Origin: Clostridia bacterium | GTDB lineage: Bacteria > Bacillota > Clostridia > Oscillospirales > CAG-272 | Assembly: GCA_017547755.1 (NCBI GenBank) | Contig: JAFYOX010000113.1 | Span: 1-64,000 of the forward strand | DNA: 64,000 bases | Direction: 5' to 3' | Shown: piece by piece, positions 42,637-50,414 of the stretch | How positions within the stretch are numbered: position 1 is the stretch's first letter | Layout: the number at the start of each line of letters is the position of its first letter | Program-made: the position numbers and the translations under genes | The notes under the pieces: model-generated | Databases searched by the model: none | Seen by the model: only the letters and a program-made list of their open reading frames with translations | What the model was told of the DNA's origin: nothing

Positions 42637-44238
42637 TTATACTTCGGGCACATGATGGTGCTCGTCCCCCGTGTGAACGCGGGCATGGACATTCTCATGC
42701 TGTTTTCCCACCAGAGCTTCCAGAGCCGCAAAGGTCGCCGGCGCGTTGTAGGTCTGGTAATGCACGTGAAGAATATCGCCGCCGCAGATCCCCGACACAT
42801 GGTGTACCGCATCGGAATTGCGGTGCACGGAAAGGACCGTGCAGGTCGGCGGCCAGAGGATATCGCGGATCTCCTTGCCGACGACAAAGGAATCCGGCGC
42901 AACGTGCAGATACAGATTGATCACCTTCGCCGTCTTTCCTGCGTGTTCCGCTTCCGCCTTGCTTTCAACGACAATTTCCGTAAATTCCGGGATCCCGAGC
43001 GTTTCCACGACGAGATATGCCGCCGTCACGCCGATCGTGATCGGAAGAAGATTCGAGAGACCGCACAAAGCTTCCGCCGCAAAGGCAAGCGCCATAAACG
43101 GCGTACGCGACGACGCGCCGAGGAAGGATGCGATCCCGATAACAACCATCACGCTGTAATATTCCGCCGGAAGAATTCCCGTTTCCGTCAGGATATCCCC
43201 GCAGAGACCGCCGAGGATCGCGCCGAACGCCAGCGTCGGTACAAACAGACCGCCCGTCACATCCGCATTGTTCGCAAACAGCAGAAGCGCCGCACGGACA
43301 AGGAACCACACGATCAGCAGATACCATACCCCATGTCCTTCCATCAGTTCATCGACCAGATGATGCCCGGAACCGACACATTCCCCGGAGATGAATCCGA
43401 TGCAGGCCGTCAGCAGGAAAATCGATACGATCTTGACCGTGAACGGGACTCCGGCAAGCGTATTCTTTACCAGATGACGGATACGGCGGTATGCCATGGT
43501 GAAGATCGCCGCCGCAAAGCCGACGATCAGTCCGGCCACCGCTGCCGTCCAGAAGTACGGAAGAGGAAGTTCCGCCAGTGCCGGGAATGCGAACAGCGCA
43601 TATTCCATATCCGCCAGTGAACACAGCAATTTCATGACCGTTGAACCCGCGATGACCGCCGTCGCCGACGTCAGAACGATCATCGGCGTGAAGCGGCGGT
43701 GCGCTTCTTCAAACGCGAACAGGATCCCCGTCAGCGGCGAACCCGTCGCCGCCGCAAAGCCCGCGCAGGCACCGCCCGTCATGATGTAGCGGTTCCACGC
43801 CGGATGTTTTCTCACGATCCCGCGGCCGACCGCCGTGCCCATCTGTACGCTGGGACCTTCGTTGCCGAGCGGTACGCCGCAGAGATAGGTCAGCATCGCG
43901 GAGCCGAAGACGAAAACAATGCTCTTCAGCCAGTGGAACGTCGTCAGCCCGCGCAGGATCGCAATGGAAGTCGGGATCCCGCCGCCGCGGCAGTCCGGAA
44001 CTTTCCGCAGAACGAATGCCGCCGTCAGACCGAGCACAAGCGCACCGAGAAGCAGAAGCGGCAGATACGCCGGATGCTCATGCACCGTATCATACACCGT
44101 CGACGACAGTCCGATCACCGCGGACGCCGCCCACTTGAACAGAAAAATCAGAAGCCCCGTTCCGGCGCCCGATGCTGTGGAAAACACCAGACAGGGGATG
44201 AGAATATTTTTTACATAAGTAAGTCGATTGGTCTGCAT
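42637..44238 (-). CDS. ClC-type voltage-gated chloride channel/antiporter with TrkA-C-like C-terminus
   Basis: 533 residues. Residues 1-415 are the ClC membrane domain: CRGGGIPTSI (usual GSGIP), PLGNEGPSVQMG (usual GK/REGP, gating Glu kept) and GGLFVPTLAFGAILG (GxFxP). The serine of the anion-coordinating GSGIP is Gly. The C-terminus (INLYLHVAPDSFVVGKEIRDILWPP...VHRN) resembles a TrkA-C ligand-binding domain, then a His-rich tail HTGDEHHHVPEV. It moves Cl- or another anion across the membrane. GGGGGGTT precedes ATG. Own promoter at 44274-44302 inside the end of the preceding gene. Confidence 0.88.
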   Translation of the reverse strand: MQTNRLTYVKNILIPCLVFSTASGAGTGLLIFLFKWAASAVIGLSSTVYDTVHEHPAYLPLLLLGALVLGLTAAFVLRKVPDCRGGGIPTSIAILRGLTTFHWLKSIVFVFGSAMLTYLCGVPLGNEGPSVQMGTAVGRGIVRKHPAWNRYIMTGGACAGFAAATGSPLTGILFAFEEAHRRFTPMIVLTSATAVIAGSTVMKLLCSLADMEYALFAFPALAELPLPYFWTAAVAGLIVGFAAAIFTMAYRRIRHLVKNTLAGVPFTVKIVSIFLLTACIGFISGECVGSGHHLVDELMEGHGVWYLLIVWFLVRAALLLFANNADVTGGLFVPTLAFGAILGGLCGDILTETGILPAEYYSVMVVIGIASFLGASSRTPFMALAFAAEALCGLSNLLPITIGVTAAYLVVETLGIPEFTEIVVESKAEAEHAGKTAKVINLYLHVAPDSFVVGKEIRDILWPPTCTVLSVHRNSDAVHHVSGICGGDILHVHYQTYNAPATFAALEALVGKQHENVHARVHTGDEHHHVPEV

Positions 44239-44273
44239 AGAACCCCCCGAAGCAGAAAAAAGTAACGGCGATA

Positions 44274-44302
44274 ATTATAGCACATCCGGCGTCCGGATGC
44301 AA
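44274..44302 (-). promoter_or_regulatory. Promoter of the ClC gene
   Basis: TTGCAT (44302-44297), 17-nt spacer, TATAAT (44279-44274). The TAA stop of the HTH gene is part of the -10 box. Confidence 0.8.
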
Positions 44303-45759
44303 GAGCAATTTTCCTCTTCCTCCAGCTCCCGGATCAGTTCCCGGAACAGTGCTTCCGTGGCTTCCTCCGGCTGGGTATGGTACTGCACGAGATCGTTCAT
44401 GAAGAATTCGACAAACAGTCCCCGGAACGCTTCCTGCTCGATAAAAATTTCCGAATGACCTTTTCCGAAGTTGTAATCCGTCTGTGCAGGCGTAAGCTGA
44501 ACGCATTTTTCTCCGTAGCACACCATTTCCACCGGATGATCGTTGCCATAGATCCGTTCTTCCGTTTCGGGATCCAGCAGATAGATATGGAACCGGTTTT
44601 CGCTGTTCCGGCCGCTCCGGTCGGCGCAGTCCTTCAGAATCCGGATCCGCTCTTCTCCTGTGAACGGGCGCATCATATAGGCATGATCCGCGATCCGTCC
44701 CGTCGCGGCAAATTTCCGCATCGCCTTTTCCGAAATCACCAGATGGGACGTCTGCCGGCTCGAATGCACATTGTTGTAGCGCTTCCGCTGCAGTGCGACC
44801 AGTGCCGTCACGGTTTCCTTCGGCACCGGAATGTCCATGCTCCGGCATCCTTCCACAAACGCGGCTTCCATAATATCGATCGGAATGCAGTTGATGCTTA
44901 TGTCCGGACGGAATTTGCAGAGATCGCTTCTCTCTTCAAGTTTCCGGTAGCGTTCCATAAAGCCGATAAAATTGTACGTCCCCGGATCCTTCCTGCTCTT
45001 GATCGGCGCTGTCCGGAAATTCGCCAGAAACGTCTGCCATTTCCGGAACAGTCCCTCTCCGCGGGTCAGGATCGCCGTCCGTTCACTGCAGAAAAGAAGT
45101 TCGTATTCCTCGCCGGCTCCGGTGCGGACCGCCACCGCGTTCAGGTCGAAGATCCCTTCTTCCGGTTCCTGCGTGATCGTATACGCCGTATAATTGTCCA
45201 GCGGGAGAATCGGAACGATCCGTCCGATGATCTGCACCAGACGGCGCGGATATCCATCCGCGTTGAAAAAATACTGCTCCATGGAGACCGGATGCTCCTG
45301 GGTTTCGAGAAATTCCCTTGCGGCACCCGTCAGAGAGGAAAAACTGCAGTTGATCAGCAGGAATTCCGCCGGACCTTCCCGCAGCATACAGCCGAACTCC
45401 TTCAGGGTGGCGTACGGCTCGGAGGTCAGCAGACGGACTTCGCCGTGCGGCGTATCCCGGCGGTACAGCAGTGCCCACAGCTCACTGAAAATGAAGCTGT
45501 AGGAGCTTTCCTTCGTCTGGCAGGAGACCGATTCGTCAAGCATCTGGACTTCCTCCGTGGTCAGCGCAAGTTCGCGGCTGTTCATCAGAAGATTACGGAA
45601 ATTCAGAATGGATTTTTCGCCCGCATTGCTGTTCAGAATGCGGACAATGGTGGTTTTGCTCTTCAGCCCGAGAAGCGCGGCAAGCTCTCCCGTGGACAGT
45701 CCGCGGCTCTTCATGAGCCGGGCAAGGTATTCGGAAAATCCTGTGGTATTGTACGGCAT
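44275..45759 (-). CDS. HTH transcriptional regulator with long uncharacterised C-terminal region
   Basis: 494 residues. An XRE-like helix-turn-helix occupies about residues 8-48 (FSEYLARLMKSRGLSTGELAALLGLKSKTTIVRILN). The following 440 residues have no recognised domain, are mixed alpha/beta, and end in an acidic helix ELIRELEEEENCSC. The form suggests a sensor-regulator but no ligand-binding motif is obvious. GGGAGGAA precedes ATG 45759. Divergent from mutY with 147 bp between. Readings extending further upstream are the antisense of mutY. Confidence 0.72.
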   Translation of the reverse strand: MPYNTTGFSEYLARLMKSRGLSTGELAALLGLKSKTTIVRILNSNAGEKSILNFRNLLMNSRELALTTEEVQMLDESVSCQTKESSYSFIFSELWALLYRRDTPHGEVRLLTSEPYATLKEFGCMLREGPAEFLLINCSFSSLTGAAREFLETQEHPVSMEQYFFNADGYPRRLVQIIGRIVPILPLDNYTAYTITQEPEEGIFDLNAVAVRTGAGEEYELLFCSERTAILTRGEGLFRKWQTFLANFRTAPIKSRKDPGTYNFIGFMERYRKLEERSDLCKFRPDISINCIPIDIMEAAFVEGCRSMDIPVPKETVTALVALQRKRYNNVHSSRQTSHLVISEKAMRKFAATGRIADHAYMMRPFTGEERIRILKDCADRSGRNSENRFHIYLLDPETEERIYGNDHPVEMVCYGEKCVQLTPAQTDYNFGKGHSEIFIEQEAFRGLFVEFFMNDLVQYHTQPEEATEALFRELIRELEEEENCSCIRTPDVL

Positions 45760-45805
45760 ATGCGTTCCTCCCGTTTTCCTGCCGGAGAATTGTTCCTTTG
45801 CGGAT

Positions 45806-45834
45806 AGTATACCATATTTCTCCATCAAATGCAA
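45806..45834 (-). promoter_or_regulatory. Promoter of the long HTH regulator
   Basis: TTGCAT (45834-45829), 17-nt spacer, TATACT (45811-45806) on the minus strand. Confidence 0.72.
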
Positions 45835-45848
45835 TCCGCCGCACGCGC

Positions 45849-45878
45849 TTGACAAGACTGTCCGCCGCGTGCTACAAT
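45849..45878 (+). promoter_or_regulatory. Promoter of mutY
   Basis: TTGACA (45849-45854), 18-nt spacer, TACAAT (45873-45878), divergent from the HTH promoter 15 bp away. Confidence 0.78.
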
Positions 45879-45906
45879 GAAAAAAATTTATCCCGGCGAG
45901 GTTTTC

Positions 45907-46935
45907 ATGAACGAAATCATTCCCCTTCTCCTGCAATGGTACGAAACGGTGCGCCGCCCTCTTCCGTGGCGCGATTCTCCGACGCCGTACCACGTCTGGA
46001 TCTCCGAAATCATGCTGCAGCAGACCCGTATTGAGGCGGTCCTGCCGTATTACCGCCGTTTTCTCGAGGAACTGCCGGCGGTATCCGATCTTGCCGCCGT
46101 TTCCGACGACCGGCTCATGAAGCTGTGGGAAGGACTCGGCTACTACAGCCGTGCCCGCAATCTCAAAAAGGCGGCGCAGGTGATCGTTTCCGCGTACGGC
46201 GGCGAACTCCCCGGCACGGCGGACGAACTGCGCGGGCTCCCCGGCATCGGGGATTATACCGCCGGTGCGGTCGCGTCCATCGCGTTCGGACAGCCGGAAC
46301 CCGCCGTGGACGGCAACGTCCTGCGCGTGTACAGCCGGATCACCGCATCCGCAGAGGACATCGCCCTTGACAAAACGAAAAAATCCGTCCGAGAAGAACT
46401 CCGGAAAGTCTATCCGTCCGGGGAAGATGCGGCGATGCTGACCGAAGCGCTCATGGAACTCGGCGAAACCGTCTGCGTTCCGAACGCCGCGCCGAAATGC
46501 GAAATCTGTCCGGTAAAGGAACATTGTCAGGCGCATCTCACCGGAACCACGGACGATTATCCGGTGAAAAGCGGCAAAAAAGCACGGCGGATCGAGCCGC
46601 GCACCGTCCTTCTTCTCCGCTGCGGCGACCGTTATGCCGTCCGCAAACGTCCGTCCGGCGGACTTCTCGCGGAAATGTGGGAATTCCCGAATACGGACAG
46701 TCACCTTTCCGCAGAAGAAGCTGTGGAAAAGTGCGGATTTTCCGGGAAGATCACGGACATCCGTCCGCTCGGGACGGCGAAGCATATCTTCAGCCATGTC
46801 GAATGGCACATGATCGGGTATGAAGTCACCGCCGCGGAGGAAGATGCCGCGCTGATCTGGGCGGACGCGGAAACGATCCGGGAAACGTACGCGATCCCGT
46901 CCGCGTTCCGATATTTTTCCGGATTATTGAAATAA
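45907..46935 (+). CDS. mutY: A/G-specific adenine DNA glycosylase
   Basis: 342 residues. Removes adenine opposite 8-oxoguanine. Visible features: catalytic Glu region SEIMLQQT, helix-hairpin-helix LPGIGDYTAGAV, catalytic Asp in PAVDGNVLRVYSR, an iron-sulfur cluster motif ending CEICPVKEHC, and a C-terminal NUDIX-like domain that reads 8-oxoG (RTVLLLRCGDRYAVRKRP...WEFPNT). The first cysteine spacing is C-x7-C instead of the common C-x6-C. ATG 45907 is chosen because the earlier in-frame ATG at 45877 lies within the -10 box; GCGAGG precedes it. Confidence 0.95.
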   Translation: MNEIIPLLLQWYETVRRPLPWRDSPTPYHVWISEIMLQQTRIEAVLPYYRRFLEELPAVSDLAAVSDDRLMKLWEGLGYYSRARNLKKAAQVIVSAYGGELPGTADELRGLPGIGDYTAGAVASIAFGQPEPAVDGNVLRVYSRITASAEDIALDKTKKSVREELRKVYPSGEDAAMLTEALMELGETVCVPNAAPKCEICPVKEHCQAHLTGTTDDYPVKSGKKARRIEPRTVLLLRCGDRYAVRKRPSGGLLAEMWEFPNTDSHLSAEEAVEKCGFSGKITDIRPLGTAKHIFSHVEWHMIGYEVTAAEEDAALIWADAETIRETYAIPSAFRYFSGLLK

Positions 46936-47029
46936 TTTTTATAAAAATTTCTACCCAATTCCAACCTTTCCTTTCCGAAAAGACTCTTATTGTCAGCAGC
47001 TGCAAAACAACCACGCCAAAGGAGTTCTC

Positions 47030-48700
47030 ATGCACTACCGTGAAATGACCGACGCCGAGCTTGTCCGCGCCGCCGCCCGCGACGACTGCGATGCTTTCGG
47101 GGAGCTTGTCCTGCGCTATCACCGTCCGGTGCTCGCCGCCGCATACCGCGCCGTACCGTCCGCCGCCGACGCCGAAGACGCCGTACAGGATGCGTTCATC
47201 GCCGCATGGCTGAAAATCGCCTCCCTGCGCGAACCGTCGAAATTTGCCGCATGGGTCTGCCGGATCGCGGTCAACCGGGCGAAAAAACGCGCCGTACAGA
47301 CCCCCGCGCGCATATCCTTCGAGGAACTGTACGAAACGCTCGGTGAAGACGGCTTTCCGACGGAAGCGGAGGACGGAGAACATCTCCGCATGACCGTCGC
47401 TTCCCTGCCCGCACCGTTTGCACAGGCACTTTCGCTCCACTATTTCGACGGATATTCCGTGAAGGAGATCGCCGCACAGACGGGCGCTCCCGAAGGAACG
47501 GTCAAATGGCGGCTCAGCGAAGGCAGGAACCGGCTCAGAAAGGAATATGGAATGAACAGAGAAAACAATATCAACACCGAAATCGTCGATGCGGTCCTCG
47601 GACGCATCCGCGCACTGCGGAATTATTTCCGCCACGACAAGGCGAATTTCCGCCCCGAATACGATAAAATTCTCGCAGAGATCGAAGCCATGCCCGCGTC
47701 TGAGGAACGCGATGCCCTTCTTCTGAAGGCAAAATTCCGCGGGTACGTATACGATCCGTCCCTGAAAACGCCGGAACATCTCGCGGAAATGAAGGAGATC
47801 GCCGTACGGCTCGGCGACGAAGATTCGCTCGAAAGCATCTGCGAAGAGGAATACCGATTCCTCGACGACGCGGAACGGGTCACGAAGATCCGGGATGAAC
47901 TTCTCCCGTTCGCGGACGCACACGGCTGGAACAATCTCCGCGCGTTCTTCGAATTCGACCTCGCGCAGTCCCTCCACGACTGCGGCGAATTCGACGAAGC
48001 ACGTGCGTATTTCGTCCGCGTGACGGAAAACGAACCGGCGGACACCGTCCGTTACGGCATCGCCAGAGGCGGCATCCGTGCCATTGACGACCTGCGGGAC
48101 GCCGACCACGACCGGTGCTTCGCCAGCTTCGGCGGCTACGGCTACGAACGGCGCGGCGAAAAACTGCTCTCCGGCGATTACCGCTGCTTCAATATGTACA
48201 ACTTCGATCTCCAGTTCTACGCGGCGTGCGGACTCTTCTATAATTACGAACTCGCCGACCATCTCCTGCACGACGGTGCGATGAATCCGGGTGACTCCGT
48301 CAAAGCATCCGTCGACGATCATACGCTCACGTTCGTCCGCCGCGATGTGACCGTCACCTGGGACGGCGGAAACGCGGACGGCTGTGAGGAATGGCGCATG
48401 GATTCCGCAGCCAAAAACGTCCGTACGACCGTTTTCTGGAAGCGCGGCATCGGCATCGTCCGCGAGGAGATCGAACGCTCCGGCAAAAATCCCGAACGCT
48501 CCGCGCTCGTTCTGCAGGAATACCGCGTACAGGAGGACAGAACGATGCTTCCGTTTGCCGCCGGGAACCGCTGGGTCTACCGGATCGAGATGTACGACGG
48601 ACGTTATACCGGCACGACGGAATACGAAATCCTTGCAGTAAACGGAAATCAGGCGAATTTCACGGAATTCACGAAGGTTTTCGACAACAAATCCCGCTGA
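47030..48700 (+). CDS. ECF RNA polymerase sigma factor with a large C-terminal extension
   Basis: 556 residues. Residues 1-175 are an ECF sigma factor: region 2 (DAFGELVLRYHRPVLAAAYR; AEDAVQDAFIAAWLKI) and region 4 (LSLHYFDGYSVKEIAAQTGAPEGTVKWRLSEGRNRL). The next 380 residues start with a helical stretch rich in TPR-like pairs (residues 180-360) and end in a beta-rich part. No membrane segment and no separate anti-sigma gene, so the extension may control the sigma in place of an anti-sigma factor, as in other ECFs with fused C-terminal domains. AAAGGAG precedes ATG. A terminator overlaps the stop. Confidence 0.85.
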   Translation: MHYREMTDAELVRAAARDDCDAFGELVLRYHRPVLAAAYRAVPSAADAEDAVQDAFIAAWLKIASLREPSKFAAWVCRIAVNRAKKRAVQTPARISFEELYETLGEDGFPTEAEDGEHLRMTVASLPAPFAQALSLHYFDGYSVKEIAAQTGAPEGTVKWRLSEGRNRLRKEYGMNRENNINTEIVDAVLGRIRALRNYFRHDKANFRPEYDKILAEIEAMPASEERDALLLKAKFRGYVYDPSLKTPEHLAEMKEIAVRLGDEDSLESICEEEYRFLDDAERVTKIRDELLPFADAHGWNNLRAFFEFDLAQSLHDCGEFDEARAYFVRVTENEPADTVRYGIARGGIRAIDDLRDADHDRCFASFGGYGYERRGEKLLSGDYRCFNMYNFDLQFYAACGLFYNYELADHLLHDGAMNPGDSVKASVDDHTLTFVRRDVTVTWDGGNADGCEEWRMDSAAKNVRTTVFWKRGIGIVREEIERSGKNPERSALVLQEYRVQEDRTMLPFAAGNRWVYRIEMYDGRYTGTTEYEILAVNGNQANFTEFTKVFDNKSR

Positions 48701-48718
48701 AAGCGGGATTTCGCTTTT
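48689..48718 (+). terminator. Terminator overlapping the sigma gene stop
   Basis: AAATCCCGCT-GAA-AGCGGGATTT followed by CGCTTTT; the stop codon is in the loop. Confidence 0.75.
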
Positions 48719-48746
48719 CCGTTGAGTTCCCGCGCCGGAGCGGTCA

Positions 48747-48775
48747 TTGACGGATTCCGTTTTCTGTGGTATTCT
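48747..48775 (+). promoter_or_regulatory. Promoter of the XRE/helical-repeat regulator
   Basis: TTGACG (48747-48752), 17-nt spacer, TATTCT (48770-48775). Confidence 0.72.
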
Positions 48776-48823
48776 GTTCTCACAGGATGCGCAGACTGAA
48801 TTTCACGAAAACGGAGAAAATTC

Positions 48824-49927
48824 ATGGATTTACAGATCGGAAAAAACATCAAAACTCTTCGGACAAGACGCGGAATCACGCAGGAAACCCTTGCCGTACG
48901 GCTCGGTGTGGCACCGCAGTCCGTTTCCAAATGGGAGCGCGGCGAAGGCTACCCGGACATCACATTTCTGATTCCTCTCGCGGAATATTTCGGCGTTCCG
49001 CTCGACACGCTGATGGGCCGGAACGAGGAAGAACGCGAACGGAAAATCGCGGACATCCTCCGGCAGTACGAGCATTTCCGGCACATCGGGAATCACGATG
49101 CAAAGATCGCACTCATCCGGCAGGCGTACGCGGAGTTCCCGTTCGATTTCCGGATCGTCGTCAAATATGTGGAATCCCTGATCTGTTCCGACAATATGGT
49201 CTCCCACCGGGAAGAAATCGAACAGCTCTGTACTTACGTCATGGACGAATGCACCGCCGACGAGCCGCGCTGGGACGCAATCACATCGCTCGTTTCCCTG
49301 TACGGCGAATGCGGCGAATACGACCTTGCGGCACAGTACGCGAACCGCCTGCCCACGCTGTTCGCATCCCGTGAATTCTCCATGACCGGTATCTATCCTA
49401 CCGGCGACGAACGGGATTTTGCGGCCATGGCGCACTTCATCGACACGGTCATGGAACGGCTCCTGTGGGAAATGCACTGCATCGCCGTCCAGCGGCAGGG
49501 GCTGTCCGATGCCGAACGGATCGATATTCTCAAGCGTACCCTTGCCGTTGCAGATGCGGTATTCCCGGATTTCGACTGCGACGTCTGCCACAGCGGTCTT
49601 GGTGACACCTGTCTTGCCCTGTTCCGGCTGTACAGCGAACGCGGAGAAGACGGCACCGCACTGGATTATCTCGAACGTGCTTTCCGTCACGACCGCGCCA
49701 TCGACGAAATCGAAAACGAAGAGATCGTGCATACGTCCCCACTTCTGCGCGGAAGCTCCTACGATATGCGCAAGATCTGGGACGGATGCAAATGCAACAG
49801 CGTCTGGTACCGGCTCGACCGGCTGAACCGACCGCCGTTCCGGTTTGAACGGTACGAAAACGATCCGCGGTATCGGGAAATCCTTGAAAAATACCGGCCG
49901 TACGCGGTCGAGGACACGACAAAATAA
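48824..49927 (+). CDS. XRE-family regulator with C-terminal helical-repeat domain
   Basis: 367 residues. N-terminal HTH (residues 4-62: IGKNIKTLRTRRGITQETLAVRLGVAPQSVSKWERGEGYPD...IPLAEYFGVPLDTLMG) followed by about 300 residues of helical pairs resembling tetratricopeptide repeats (DAKIALIRQAYAEFPFDF; GEYDLAAQYANRLP; TALDYLERAFRHDRAI). This architecture is typical of peptide- or metabolite-responsive regulators (RRNPP-like), though sequence alone does not prove it. GGAGAAAA precedes ATG. Target genes are unknown; the ECF sigma gene is immediately upstream. Confidence 0.85.
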   Translation: MDLQIGKNIKTLRTRRGITQETLAVRLGVAPQSVSKWERGEGYPDITFLIPLAEYFGVPLDTLMGRNEEERERKIADILRQYEHFRHIGNHDAKIALIRQAYAEFPFDFRIVVKYVESLICSDNMVSHREEIEQLCTYVMDECTADEPRWDAITSLVSLYGECGEYDLAAQYANRLPTLFASREFSMTGIYPTGDERDFAAMAHFIDTVMERLLWEMHCIAVQRQGLSDAERIDILKRTLAVADAVFPDFDCDVCHSGLGDTCLALFRLYSERGEDGTALDYLERAFRHDRAIDEIENEEIVHTSPLLRGSSYDMRKIWDGCKCNSVWYRLDRLNRPPFRFERYENDPRYREILEKYRPYAVEDTTK

Positions 49928-49967
49928 AAAAGACCCGGTTTCCCGCGTCATCGAAAATTGTCCGTAA

Positions 49968-50205
49968 AAATCAGAGTGACCCTTGACCGCATCTTTCTTC
50001 ACAAACACGATCAAGGGTCACTTATTTATCTTGGTATCTAACATCTTTTGTAATCCTCACTTTCTGTTGACTGTCCGCTGTTTTATCAACCTGCAGGGGA
50101 CGCTTTTCGGTTCACCGGACTTCTTTGGTTATTGAATTCCGTGAATTCTTTCTGGAGAAGTCCTGTACTTTATTCGTACATTGGGTTGTCCTCTCTTTCT
50201 TTTGT
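49968..50205 (-). ncRNA. Candidate stand-alone structured RNA
   Basis: Region 49928-50414 holds no gene. On the minus strand a promoter (50212-50240) starts a transcript of about 235 nt ending at the hairpin 50022-49975 plus GATTTTT. Internal helices: GGACTTCT/AGAAGTCC (50117-50124 with 50156-50163) enclosing GAATTC-ACG-GAATTC (50134-50148); CGGT-GA-ACCG (50108-50117); GTAC-GAATAAA-GTAC; GTCCCCTG/CAGCGGAC (one mismatch). Only tiny ORFs exist: a 3-codon ATG-TAC-GAA-TAA after GAGAGGA (50181-50170) and an 8-codon one after GTGAGG (50044-50018). It could belong to a known Clostridia RNA class such as raiA RNA, but I cannot confirm this. Confidence 0.6.
49975..50022 (-). terminator. Terminator of the candidate RNA
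   Basis: AGTGACCCTTGA pairs perfectly with TCAAGGGTCACT (24-nt loop), then CTGATTTTT on the minus strand. Confidence 0.7.
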
Positions 50206-50211
50206 GTCTAT

Positions 50212-50240
50212 ATTATAGCACAGGATTTCCGGAAATGCAA
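50212..50240 (-). promoter_or_regulatory. Promoter of the candidate RNA
   Basis: TTGCAT (50240-50235), 17-nt spacer, TATAAT (50217-50212) with no gene downstream on that strand before the antisense of the XRE gene. Confidence 0.8.
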
Positions 50241-50314
50241 TTGGTATTTTGTTGAAAGTTTATAGTATTTTTCTGTGCAGACCGCAGATTTTGTGGATTC
50301 ATACATTTTTCTCT

Positions 50315-50343
50315 TTACAACCCCGCGTCAGATGTGGTATAAT
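50315..50343 (+). promoter_or_regulatory. Plus-strand promoter without a gene
   Basis: TTACAA (50315-50320), 17-nt spacer, TATAAT (50338-50343). The transcript would be about 60 nt, ending at the hairpin 50377-50408. Confidence 0.6.
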
Positions 50344-50376
50344 TATATTGTTGCGCGGGCTTCGTCCGGGCATGAA

Positions 50377-50408
50377 AAAAGACCGGATTTTTTGTCCGGT
50401 CTTTTTTT
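50377..50408. terminator. Bidirectional terminator at the end of the GH3 gene
   Basis: AAAAGACCGGA-TTTTTTG-TCCGGTCTTTT with T-tract; serves the GH3 gene on the minus strand and a possible short plus-strand transcript. Confidence 0.88.
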
Positions 50409-50414
50409 GTATTT

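Noticed and set aside
45760..46809. N-terminal extension of the HTH gene by 350 codons
   Set aside because: It is antisense to mutY, and a strong ribosome binding site and promoter place the true start at 45759.
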